DNA from: Blastomyces gilchristii SLH14081
Lineage: Eukaryota; Ascomycota; Eurotiomycetes; Onygenales; Ajellomycetaceae
Length of the DNA: 64,000 bases
Reading direction: 5' to 3'
Assembly (NCBI RefSeq): GCF_000003855.2
Contig: NW_003101673.1
Span: 690,078-754,077 of the forward strand
The notes below the pieces were generated by a model. That model saw only the letters and a list, made by a program, of their open reading frames with translations, searched no databases and had not been told where the DNA came from. Positions 19,860 to 31,265 of this stretch are shown in pieces (position 1 is the first letter of the stretch; every line of letters starts with the position of its first letter). The position numbers were made by a program, and so were the translations under genes.

Positions 19860-22800
19860 GATAGAGAGATTAAGATTGAAGATTCTCTGAGATATAAGAG
19901 AAATATATTATCTGAATTTCACAGCTTTATCTGTACTCTTGAATGAAAATTCCACCTTAATTTAAGCCAGTATAATACTCATAAGATATGAGTAATATAC
20001 ATTATCAACCTTCTTGAAGACATCTCTGTAACTACTTGAATCATTAAGAAGAGAAAGCTTGAGTATATCAATACTATCATGACTTGAGAAGAATTCAAGA
20101 ACTTTCTACTGAATTAAATTAAAGATTACTGCAACTGTGACTTCACAGTGATACAGCAGTTTAACTTATTATATTAATAAAATGATGAGAATTCTTTCAA
20201 TTTCAATATAAGATTTGAAGAATATTGAGAGAAATTAGCTGATAATTTAAATCAATTAAAAACACAGCTTTATCTCATAAAGCTGACTTATAAGGTGCAG
20301 ATAATAATATCACAGTATCAGAGTTCATTAATTAATTACACTGAGCTTGTCAACCTGGCTTTCTGAATCTATTTGAATAATCAATTCTCTGAGAAAAAGA
20401 TTAATAAGATCTCTTCTAAGTAATCAATGATGAGATCTAAACAGCACTATGACAGCTTCAGTGTAGAGAAAATAAAGAAGAATTTTAAGTATTCTAATTC
20501 TTCACTCACTGTGAAGAAATACTAAAAAAGATTTGATAAAGATCTCTGTTTTAACTGTGAAGCTAATAATCACTATATCAGTGATTATAAGAAGTCAAAG
20601 AAGAAAAGAAATTAAGAAGATATCTTCTCAAAGTTAACTTCTCTTCTGACAAATATATTCATGAAAGATAAAGAAGAGAAAGAAATAAAGAATTGATAAT
20701 TCTCATATCTCTGAGTTTATATTATGATCACAATATATACTCTGAATAAGAAGATATCAGTGAGATATCTACTTGACTTCAGAGTAGATATTAACTTCAT
20801 ATTCTATTTCTTTTCTTTGATAAAGAGTTGAAAGAAGATAGACTCATCAGATTATATGAAATTTACTGATGAAATGAAATATCACTGTTTTGACATAATT
20901 CAAGTGAAGTGTATAATCACAGATTTAAAAGAAATCTTCAAGAAGAGCAGTCTACTTCTTCACATAGTTAACATTATAGATGAGAACATCATTCTAGATC
21001 TTCTGTGATTGAGAGAAAACAATTCTCTCATTGACTGAGTCACTCAGATATGACAGTATCATCTCACTGATAAAGAGACAGTAATAGAGAAATCTGAAGA
21101 GTTTTATCAGAAGAATCTTGAGAAAAAGATAGAGTTAATATACTGTGTAGCAGATGACTGAGACTTAAAGATAGATGAAAAAGTCATCACTCTCACTGTA
21201 AGATTAGCAGCAGTATCTGTTATTAAAGATGAATAAATATAACATCTCTTTACAGATTATAAGAATGTCTTTTCAGAAAGAGAAGCAGTGAAGTTTTCTG
21301 ACATCAAGATATAATATAAGATTTGTCTTGAAGATAGTGTAATGATGCTATACAGGCTTCTTTACAACTTGTCTGTAAAGAAATTAAATATTCTGTGTAA
21401 ATATCTTGAAGAAGCATAATCAAAGAACTGAATATACTTATCAAAGAGTTCAGCAGAGATGTCTATACTCTTTATACTTAAAAAAAATAATAGACTACAT
21501 CTATGCATAGACTACAGAGGCCTTAATAAGATGATGATTAAGAATCACTATTTATTACTATTAATTAATGAGATAATTAATTGATTATCTGAAGCAAAGA
21601 TGTTCTCAAAGATTAATATATAAGATGTCTATCATAGAATCAGAGTTAATGAAGACAATATTTGAAAAACAGCTTTTTATATTAAGTACAGTAATTTTAA
21701 ATATCTTGTTTTATCTTTTAATCTTTATAATACTTCAGTCATCTTTCAGATCTATATAAATGAGATGCTGCAGAGCCTTGTCAATGTCTTCTGTATAGTA
21801 TATCTAGACAATATTCTAATCTTCTCAAAATCAGAGAAAGAACATGATACTCATGTTCAAGAAGTATTGAGTCACTTGAGACAGTATTAACTCTATATAA
21901 ACACTGAAAAATACTTATTCTACATGCAGAAGATTGATTTCTTAGATTATATTATTGAGATAAACAGCATTTCAATGAATAGAAGCTGAGTCTCTGTTAT
22001 TGAGAACTGATCAGTGCTGTGAATATACTGTAAGATACAGATATTTCTAGAATTTGTGAATTTCTACAGATAATTCATCTATACATATTCACAGATTACT
22101 GTCTCTCTTACAGATCTGTTAAAGAGAAGTGTGAAAGACAGAAAAATAAGACTGTTTATTCTCACTCAAGACACTGTGCAGATATTTACAGAATTGAAAC
22201 AAGCTTTTATAGATGTTACAATGCTGAATCACTTTAATTCTGACTTACTCAGTCAGTGTGAGACTGATATATCTGAGAATGAAATCTGTGAAATCTTTTC
22301 ATAGTTGATATTGAAGATCTTTTAATATTGAAAGAATCAGAGAATAATCATCTCTGAGAATACAGATAATGAATTATCTATAAAAGAAGACTTTTTCACA
22401 GAGTCTATAAGATACTGTGAATAAAGATCAGTAATCTTCTTCTTCAAAAAGTTATCACTCACACAGAGAAGATATAATACTCATGATCAGAAGATGTTAA
22501 CAATTATTAAATTCTTTAAGATCTAGTAATATTATCTTCAGAGTAGTAAGTACTCAGTGTAAGTTCTCACTGATTATGCAAATCTGTATTACTTCTTGAC
22601 AACAAAGAGCTTGATAAAATATCAAGTCAGATGAGCAGAGCTGCTTTTAAAGTATGATTTCTATATTCAATACTGTTCAGATCAGCTTAACCCTGCTAAT
22701 ATACTGTCTAAACAGCTCAATTATAATATCATTGATACAGAGAAGAATTCTACAAAAGAATCTCTGTCATCACTGTAGAAGAAGCTGACTATAGAGAGTT

Positions 22801-24520
22801 AAAGTTCTCTGAAGCTTGAAAACAGTGCTGATAAGACAGCTGCACAATTCAGTATAGAAGATGAAAGAAAACTCAGATTCTCACAGAGAACTGATACTGA
22901 AGATTATGAGCTTCTTATATTATATCTTATAATTATTGAATTGATAAAGAATGAAACAGTCTACAATCTTTCAATCTGACTACTTTTGAAATTTATTAAT
23001 AAGTTATAGAAGAAGAACATCTCTACTGCAGCTTAAATTCAGAAGTTAAAGAAGAAAGAATCTAATTTGAAATTGAAAGAGATAGACTCTGAGTGAGATA
23101 ATACTGCTAAGAAACTAAGTCACTGATAACTAGAAGAATATGAACTTCTACTGCTGAATAATTCAGTCTTCATTTCTTATAGCAGAGCAGTGTGTCAGAA
23201 GTTATTGAGAATTCATTATAATAATCTTCATGTAGAGCACTTTGAGTTAGAGAAGACTAAGAAGCTTCTAAAACATAAATATATTTAAGACAAGCTTCAG
23301 ACAGATGTCAAAGAGTATATTAAGACTTATGATATCTATTAAAGAATAAAGATCTCACAGTATAAGTAATACAGTGAGTTGATATCACTGCCTGTTTCAA
23401 AGAGCTTATGATAGAATCTATTAATGAATTTCATAGTTGACCTGCTGAAGTTGATAAGAGTCAAAGAATATAACTCAATTTTAATCATTATTGACTACTT
23501 TATAAAGATGATCAGATATATTCTTACTTATAAAAAGATTAAAGCCTCTGAATTAACTGATCTATTTTTAGATATCATCATTTATAATCACAGTGCTCTG
23601 AAATCATTGATAATAGATTAAGAATCTCTCTTCATCAGTAAATACTGATCAGCTTTTTACTATTATCTTATAATAAGATATCTTCTCAGTATTACATTTC
23701 ATTCACAGATAGATAATCAGACTGAACATCAGAATCAGATACTAGAACAGCATCTTCAAGTGTTCTATTTATATTATCAGAATGATTGATCTAAACATCT
23801 TCTAATCACTGAATTCATATATAATAATGCAAAGAATACAATTTTAAAGATATCTTCTTTCTATACTTATTATAAATATAATTCTTTGTTACTCAGTGAC
23901 ATCATGAACAATGTTTCAAAGAGAGAGATAGACAGTCAGAATATTAAACAGATACAGAGAACAGAGTATTTCTCAGTACTAGAAGTAAAAGTGAGATTAA
24001 AACTTTTGAATAAAATTCATGAGAAGATGATGAAAAGCATTCATTATATCTAGAAGTGATAGATGAAATACTATAATTAAAAACATCTTTCAATGAAGTT
24101 CTTAATAAAGAATCAAGTACTACTTTCAGCAAAGAATATCAAGACAATAAGACTGTGTAAGAAGCTCAGTGAGTGATGACTAGAATCTTTCTCAGTAATA
24201 AGAGTGATAAGTAAGTAGATATATAAGTTGAAATTACTCACAGAATTGAAATCAATTCATTCTGTTTTTCATATTTTCTATTTAAAGCTCTATAAGTAAT
24301 ACTCTGAAGCAGAGCCATCTCAGCTGAATAATATTAAGATTGAGAGTGATACTGAATATCTTATGAAGAAAATATTGAATAAGTAAACATATTATAATAA
24401 GCTTCAATACCTCATTAAATGAGAAGATTATTCATTATCAGAGAATTTATGAAAACTGCTTGAACATTTGAAAAATACTGAGAAAGAGATTGTAAGCTAT
24501 AAAACAGCTAGTAGAAATCA
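19860..24520 (+). pseudogene. gypsy gag-pol region, mutated
   Basis: Landmarks, read through stops: a gag zinc knuckle CFNCEANNHYISDYKK (~20547-20594) with its last Cys lost; a protease core LLDFRVDINFI (~20772-20805) where the family has LLDSGAD, every change explicable by C-to-T or G-to-A; a reverse transcriptase LCIDYRGLNKM (~21497) to YLDN (21801-21812) where YLDD is expected; RNase H (~22200-22700); a damaged H2C2 finger (~23205-23345); an integrase core with MNFIVDLLKL (~23424) and DNQTEHQNQ (~23712); and a chromodomain-like end with LQYLIK-stop-EDY (~24340-24500). Frames run for hundreds of bases with stops but few indels, so decay was by point mutation. Confidence 0.85.
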
Positions 24521-26358
24521 CTCTGTTACATACTGAAGATATTGAATAAGAAATACTGCTTGAGACTTCTTATTTTTTCTCAAAGAGTTTTTTTAGAGAT
24601 AATCTCACAGTAATGAGTCAGTGTCTTATAAGCTCTGTAGCACTCTTCTTCTATTTTCTTTCAAAGAATTTTTTAGAAGTTTAATGAGACTATACAAGTG
24701 TAAAATTCCTGAAGCAGTTAATAAGAAAAGAAAGAAATATTTGAAATTAATAAAGATTAATATTATTAATCTTCAGACTGCTGCTATTCTAATAGAGCTG
24801 CAGTTCACTGAAAAAGTAAAAAAGAGAGATTAGAGTCTACTCATCAACAATTACACTCTTATCAAACTTATTCTTCACTGTTGAAGTCTTCAGCACTGAT
24901 ATCTTTATCTGCTGAGAAGTTAGTACTGCAGTGCTGCAGAGAAGCATACTGTAGAAGAGTATAAGAAATACTTGAAGTATCAACTTATTAATTTACAAAA
25001 TATCTCAGTTATCTGTTTCAATTGAAGTAAGATTCTCTTCAATCAGTGATTGATTTCTATAATACTTTTAATAATAACACTGACTGATTTCTTCTTGAGA
25101 TCAGTCATTCTGAGGTGTTTTTTCATCTCAGAGACTCACACTTTCATCTTCTTTTACAGATAAGTAAGAGAGATCTTCTCAGTCTTGATAAAATCTATCA
25201 ATACTTGAAGCTCTGAGACTCTCACTCTGTACTGCTTGAGTATCTGAGCTTCTTGTCAGAGCTGATACAACATCTTTCTGTGAAATAATACTTACAGAGA
25301 GACAGAAGTCATTATTACAGATATAATAAAAACAACAGAAGTGAGAGAAGAGATAAGTGTATAAAATTCTCTTCTTCTTCAGCTGCTTAGCATAGTGCAG
25401 ACAAGTAACAGTATCAGTCAGAGATTACATTAAAGTCTTCTTATAGAGAGAAGATAAAGAAACTGAGAGACTCTGTAGACTCAACTCAGCAGCATTCTGA
25501 GCAGGGCTCAGACACACTGTGAGAGAGAAATTATGAATTAAGCTTCTCAGAGTCACTGTCTCTGAAATCAAGCTCTTTTCAGATTCCTCTCTGAATGATT
25601 ACACAGAGTCATATGCCACTGTGTTAACTAAGAGAGAAGGCAGTATTACAACAGCAGTGAGAGAGACAGAGAAAGAATCAGATACAGATGAATCAATCAG
25701 CAGAAGAAATGACATCTCACTACAAGATACAGTGACTATCACTGCAGCTGTAAGAGAAGCAGAAGAAGAAGAAGAAGAAGAAGATGTGATAATGAAAGTA
25801 GTACTCTCATAGTTCATTAACATCACTGTCTTCACCTTCAACTGAGCTTTCTTAACAGCTATGAAGACTGCAGCTGCATTACAAAGACATTTACTCACTA
25901 GAAAATGTTAGAATAAGTTCTTTATTATTCTTCAAGAATGATACTCTCATACACTCACTGTTATAATTGAGAGAGAGAGAAGAAAAATGTTTCACAGAGA
26001 GAGAGATCTTTTCAAAAAATTCTGTCACTACTGTTAGCTTTGTCTCTAAAACACATCACTTTTGCAGAGAATTTCATACATAGAATAGAATATAATAAGA
26101 GATCTGTAAGTCACTTATTAACTATATTTTTCACATTTCAAATCAATATATAAGAAACTCACTTATCATGCATTTGATTTGAATGAAGATAAGAAAAGAA
26201 AGATCTACACAGTTAGCAGAAAAACTTATCTATTTCTTTATATCACATGTAGTACATGTGCTGTTAAATCAGTTGATAATCATTACTATACAACAAAGAT
26301 AATTTCTAATCTGATAATCTTAAGAGCATCAGAACTATGCTTTTAAAGAGAAGAATAT
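24520..26358 (+). other. gypsy 3' region of unknown content
   Basis: About 1.8 kb lies between the chromodomain end and the 3' LTR. On the + strand a charged, Ser/Lys/Glu-rich reading (~25140-25800) can be followed through stops. On the minus strand a 99-codon frame (25599-25898) carries a Ser run. Neither matches a domain I know. It may be a long 3' UTR, an extra open reading frame, or captured sequence. Confidence 0.5.
26345..26358 (+). other. probable gypsy polypurine tract
   Basis: AAAGAGAAGAATAT abuts the 3' LTR start at 26359, the position where plus-strand DNA synthesis is primed in LTR elements. The call rests on composition and position. Confidence 0.5.
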
Positions 26359-26892
26359 TGTCACACTCTCAGTTATATCAAGACCTCACTGTGATTTCAC
26401 ACAGCTTATCACTTTCATACAGATGATTTCATTCTGTCTGAACTGATTTTCAACCACTCTATGATATCATTCAGATATATTATAGAAAGATCTGATTGAT
26501 GAATATAAGAACTCTGCTTCTATATAAGATCAGCAGATTACTCTTTCTTGACAGTGAGATACTGCTGAGGTATTACTTCAGCTATTCTCACTTATGAAAT
26601 AAGAGAAGAGTATTCACTCATTATCTATATAGAATAGCTAGATGCTGGCTTCTTATAAAAGAAGTCAGTGATTCATTTTTTCTTCAACTGAAATATATAT
26701 AAGAGTTACTGCATGTCTTATATAATCTTCTTAGAATACTAAGTATCATATCTGTGATATTCTTGCAATAACTCTGTAGCCTACAAGCTTGCTATTCAAG
26801 CAAGATAGTCAAGCTCACTCATACAGCTTTCTAAACAACTACCTCTACGTGACACCGCCGACTAGCCACCGCTTCGGTTCCGTCACGTTACA
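26359..26892 (+). repeat. gypsy 3' LTR (534 bp)
   Basis: It starts TGTCACACTCTCAGTTATAT (mutated relative to the 5' LTR start), but its last ~55 bases retain GC-rich sequence (ACACCGCCGACTAGCCACCG) where the 5' LTR reads ATACTGCTGACTAGTCACTG. The outer end is therefore the better preserved one in each LTR. Confidence 0.92.
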
Positions 26893-26897
26893 GCTGA

Positions 26898-29800
26898 GTC
26901 TTTGAGACCTTTCAGCTGCAAGAAGGTTGAACAGTTAATCAACTCTAAGAATTCAGATACTGATTTCTTTATTATCTCATCTTTATCTCAATTATCTGCA
27001 GTTCTTCTGAAACAGCTTTCAATAGATGAGTGGCATTGTTGACTTGATCATATCAGTAAAAATAGTATATTAAAAATGATCAGAGACCTGCAATTTAATA
27101 TTATTATTATCAGTCTGAAGAAATTATCATTCTGTGTCACATATATTAAGATCAAACAGAAACACACTTTCTACAAGAATTTCACACCACATTGTATCAC
27201 CCGCAAGCCTTGAAGATTTGAGTGAATATATTCAGTAATGATGAGACTCTTGAAATTGAGAATAATATATCATCTTACATCAGTAAGAAGCTTGTAATGA
27301 TGATTACAGATAATATCACTTAAATGAGATGAATATTTCTATTAAAATGCAAGAATGAGATATTGAGATATCTACAGATCTTCAATCAATTTATCAAGAA
27401 TCTGCTGAGATGTGACATTGCAATCATTCACTCAGATTATGAAGAATTGAATTCAAATACAGTCACAGCATATATACTCAGTAAAGATATAAAATGAGAA
27501 CTAACTCTCTCTCATACTTCACAGTAAGATGAAGTATCTGAATAATCAATCAGTTTAATTATTAAGAAGTTCTGATCACTATTAATAGACTCTTCAGCTC
27601 TGAAAAAGATATGAGATAAGACAGTTATTGCAGTCACAGAGCTGCTTAACCTTATATTAACCTCAATGATATTGTATGAGAGCTCTGAAAATACAAAGCT
27701 GATTACACTGTATAAGGTCTGACTTGAAGCTCTACCTTCTGCACAGGGCATTTACTGATGAGATTGCAAAGCATTCTTAAAGATAGTTCTCAAGCTCATT
27801 AATAAGATAGCTTTCTGTTTCAAAGAGTTGATTTTTGTGAAATATGATAGTTTTATCAATTATAGATTGATGAATCTCTTCAACAGATGTTTATACATAT
27901 CAAAAGATGTCATCTTTCAGAAGAACCTTCATCTTGCTGATTCATTGATATCAACTACTTCACACAACTCAAAGATTCTACTCAATACAGCTTATAAAGC
28001 GGCTGCAGTAATTTCTTCAGTGACATCAGATCTACTTACTGCAATAATTCCTTCAGCAATTTCTGATTCATCAATAGATGATCTGTTCATTAATGAGGAA
28101 ATTCAACCTGAGTGTTTATTATTTCTTGTACTCACTAATAATTGATGAATTGACTATAATATCTCTGTGAGAATACCTATCTTTTTAGTGCAGAATACAC
28201 TAAACTTCTCAGAATTCACAGTTGAATTGAATGATTCTCTGACATCTACAAGAGATATCACTACAGTGAGGGAATCTTCAGTGAAGAACAGTCTTGAAGA
28301 CCTACTCATCAATTTCAAGATTGCTGTATTTCTGATCTCAAAAAACCTCACATGTGTCAAAGCTTTCATGAAATAGAAATATTATTACAAGACCTGTGTT
28401 AAAGAGATCAATTATTTGAAATAGATAGAGATCTGATGACTGATTGAGAGAACATCATAAATGAGTGTTCTTCACAGTCAATGAGTATTTGACAAAAAGT
28501 TCAATAATATAAGTGATGTTATTCACTATAAGATCTGCTGAATTATCTGCAGAAATCATTAATAAAAGAGAGTTAATTACTTAAGAATCTTTACATCTGT
28601 TATCTCTGCATTCATCTCACAAGCTCTCATGATAATCTCAGTATCTCAGAGATGATATGTTCTGCAGATTGATATGATGACTGCTTTTTTAAACACTCAA
28701 CTGCCTGCTGATGAACAGATATATATAAATCAATTCACAGAATTTCATGAAGACTGTGATGATCTTATGTGTGAGTTGATGCAGAGACTCTACAGTCTTA
28801 AGTAAGCAGCACTCTTATAATATAAGAAGCTGTGAAAGATACTATTATACTCAGACTTTCATGTCAGTCTCTATGATACTGAACTATTTATTCATGATGA
28901 AAGACAGATCTATATAATCATCTATATAAATGATATCTGTCTCTACAGCCTGAAAATTGAAGATCTGAACTGAGTCAAAGCTGAAATTATCACTAATTAT
29001 GAGATTAAGAATGTAGAGAATTTCAATCACTATCTAGAAATGAAGATTGATAGAGATTCAACTTCATTAATATTGTCTTAATCTCTCTTTATAAGAAATC
29101 TTCTGAAGAAGTTCTCAATAAATGATTATTATTCTACATTCACTTCTATGAAGAAGAATATTGATTTCATTAATAATGATAAGAAACTGATTACATACAC
29201 AGCAGAATTTACTCTACAGTTCTATTAATCTAGTATCAGATTTCTATAATATCTGGCATTTAATACACATTCTGATATGAGCTTTGCTGCAGAATTTCTT
29301 GAATGATTCAGCTCTCAGCCTATATTAAAGAACTGAGCTATATACAAGTATACACTTCAATATCTACAGAGTTCAATCAATGAGGGTATAACCTATCACA
29401 GAGATGCTGAAATTGAACCTGTAGTATACACAGATACTGATTGAGCTGATAGAAATTCAGGATTTCATTCAATCACTGATTATATCATCTACATGACAGG
29501 TGGCCTCATTGCATGATGAAGCTGTCAGTAAACAGAGGTCTTCAAGTCATTAACAGAGGCTGAATATATTGCATTCTTCAAGACTGTATATAAGCTTATC
29601 TGTCTCTGAGAGCTTCTAGAAGATACTGAATTCATCTCATTCTGTCTCAACAATCTGAATGCTAATGATCATCTCATTTCCACCACAGTCAATGATATGA
29701 CTTATACAATCCATACTGATAATAAGTTTATCATAGAGCTATTCTCTTCTGAAGCAATTCTACACTGCTTGAAGCATATAGAGGTTCATTTCCACATTCT

Positions 29801-29909
29801 TCAGAATCTTGTCTGCAAGAATGAGATATCTATTCAATATATTTCATCTGCTGAGAACACAGTGGATGAGCTTACTAAATCACTTGAAATGTTGAAATAT
29901 ACACATTGA
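26898..29909 (+). pseudogene. copia integrase, reverse transcriptase and RNase H region, mutated
   Basis: After the nested element the copia frame resumes. A GAG-pre-integrase segment EWHC-stop-LDHISKNSILKM lies near 27030-27080. Integrase follows to about 27960. Reverse transcriptase includes QIDMMTAFLNTQLPADEQIY (~28660-28720) and YIND near 28923-28934 in place of YVDD. RNase H shows ADRNSGFHSITDYIIYMTGG (~29437-29500) and LTEAEYIAF (~29547-29575). The last frame ends at 29909. Many stops replace expected Trp or Gln codons. Confidence 0.85.
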
Positions 29910-30057
29910 AAGGAGATTATGAAGATGAAGGGATAGAGGGATAAAAAATGATGTATATCATGACTGGTTTTTCATTACTTCACATTTTCCAGTCATTTTT
30001 TGTACCTGTACTTGATTTGAAGGTGAATTTTGTATATAGCATCGTGTACAGTTACTC

Positions 30058-30070
30058 TGGTGAGTGGGGG
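30058..30070 (+). other. copia polypurine tract
   Basis: TGGTGAGTGGGGG immediately precedes the 3' LTR. Its position and purine content fit the plus-strand primer of an LTR element. Confidence 0.6.
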
Positions 30071-30165
30071 TGTCAGGTCATGTGATCTGACTTACTAATC
30101 CTTCCACCATATAACTTTCCACAAGCTAGCAACCTTTCAATCACACAAGCTTTACACCTTCCACA
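30071..30165 (+). repeat. copia 3' LTR (95 bp)
   Basis: TGTCAGGTCATGTG...CTTCCACA, the same length as the 5' LTR and followed directly by TATTT. See the 5' LTR for the three differences. Confidence 0.92.
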
Positions 30166-30170
30166 TATTT
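30166..30170. repeat. target-site duplication of the copia element, right copy
   Basis: TATTT is identical to 16655-16659. Confidence 0.85.
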
Positions 30171-30689
30171 ATTATGATTAGTTCCTCGTATATGTCCCTC
30201 TCCAACGAAACGCACCGCATTTTCAAACATACTTGGCCAGGATTTGTAACGGTCGGTCGCAACCACCTATTCCTCAAGCTCAAGCGGGCCGGGGTGTGAA
30301 TGGACACGGGCAATAACATTAATTAATAACGATAATGATGATGATGATGGGCATCCTCAGATTCCTCAGAGTCACAACCACAGACCGGAGCTGATACTCA
30401 TTCTCTGCTCCTCTACTATCTAGTTCTCTCCTCCAAGAATCAGTAATATTACATCCTAGCATAAAGCTGCTGCCACCCCGATATCCATGTAACCAAGTCC
30501 TAACAACTTGAATGTTCTTAGCCATGCTTGATCTGTTACAATCAGCGACACGTGACACGTGTGGAATGGATCCATGGTGTAATCACCGTAAATTAACCCT
30601 ACGTTCTTCCCATCCATGGATATGAACGATAATTGAAGCTGGTCTTTCACGAATCCCGCCAGTTGATCCTGAGCTTAAGAGTCAACCCT
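30171..30689. other. intergenic, right flank of the copia insertion
   Basis: Base composition returns to normal at once. A short (ATG)n run lies at about 30336-30350. A 65-codon minus-strand frame (30456-30650) is open but matches nothing I know; it might belong to the neighbouring relic gene but cannot be joined to it. Confidence 0.4.
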
Positions 30690-31265
30690 TTTAGGATCTA
30701 TTCAAGCGCATCTCAACTTCCTAAAATATGCCCACGTTGTCCTAAAGAAAATGTCTACAGATCCTCAGATCCAGTCTGCTGCCACTCCAGTGTGATTCCA
30801 CCCTGGTCTACATAAATGGAACATCTTTGTGTCAGAAGATGATCCTTCTACTTTAACTGTATTATTGATTGGCAATCAGCTAGTATGAGCCAGCCTTTTG
30901 ATATGCAGATGAAGTACCGGATTTTACTATGCCTACCGAACCTGGAGGCCTATGCGCCAAAGCTTCTGAAGTTTGCTCTCAATTTTTTGACGCCAAAACT
31001 TTCTGAACCTAGGCTGATGGATGAAAACCTTTTTCGACCGTTTCGCTACAGCTACGGGACATGGAAGCACGGCGCTGTGGCTCTTCATCATGAGCTACTT
31101 GAAATTTCTCGAAGTTGGAAAAGAGTTAGTTAGGGTTTGCAGGTTCCAGTGCATACCCCTACCCACACCAAAAGAACTAGCAGATCTTGAGAAGGAGTAC
31201 AAGCTTTTCGTGGCGGCCCAGGATTTGAAACGCGACCTGTCTCCCTGTTCAATGGTATGTTGAGT
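30690..31265 (+). pseudogene. relic of an AIM9/APH-type phosphotransferase
   Basis: The pieces are IQAHLNFLKYAHVVLKKM (~30698), then an in-frame TGA (30781-30783), then HPGLHKWNIFVSEDDPSTLT (from ~30787). A 1-nt frame change in TTTAACTGTATT follows, then CIIDWQSASMSQPF (from ~30861), LMDENLFRPFRYSYGTWKHG and HELLEISRSWK. A second frame change follows, then PTPKELADLEKEYKLFVAAQ (to ~31230). HPDLH..NI and IIDWQ are the catalytic loop and metal-binding motifs of the fungal aminoglycoside-phosphotransferase-like family that includes mitochondrial AIM9. The N-lobe was not found. With one stop and two frameshifts this cannot be expressed as a full protein. Confidence 0.72.

Larger units (their letters stand above)
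19077..26892 (+). mobile_element. decayed Ty3/gypsy chromovirus nested in the copia element
   Basis: This 7816-bp element is bounded by two 534-bp LTRs that both start TGTCACACTC and end in TTACA. Internal domains on the + strand come in the order gag with zinc knuckle, aspartic protease, reverse transcriptase, RNase H, H2C2 zinc finger, integrase core and a C-terminal chromodomain. That is the Ty3/gypsy order, and the chromodomain marks the chromovirus branch. A further ~1.5 kb before the 3' LTR has no recognised domain. Purines (AAAGAGAAGAATAT) precede the 3' LTR as a likely polypurine tract. Stops occur throughout and the element is dead. Confidence 0.93.
16660..30165 (+). mobile_element. 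decayed Ty1/copia LTR retrotransposon containing a nested Ty3/gypsy element
   Basis: The element is bounded by two 95-bp TG...CA direct repeats and flanked by TATTT on both sides. Without the nested insertion it is about 5.7 kb, normal for copia. The domain order on the + strand is gag, protease, integrase, reverse transcriptase and RNase H, the Pseudoviridae/copia order. The coding region is closed by many stops, mostly where Trp, Gln or Arg is expected. GC is low and CpG almost absent. The immediate left flank is the minisatellite; the right flank is ordinary DNA. Insertion into the minisatellite/AT block and later insertion of the gypsy element into its pol region are read directly from the boundaries. 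Confidence 0.93.

Noticed and set aside
25599..25898. Host gene inside the gypsy element (Ser-rich 99 aa)
   Set aside because: Lies in the mutated block with the same CpG-poor composition; the Ser run comes from a GAA/TTC repeat.
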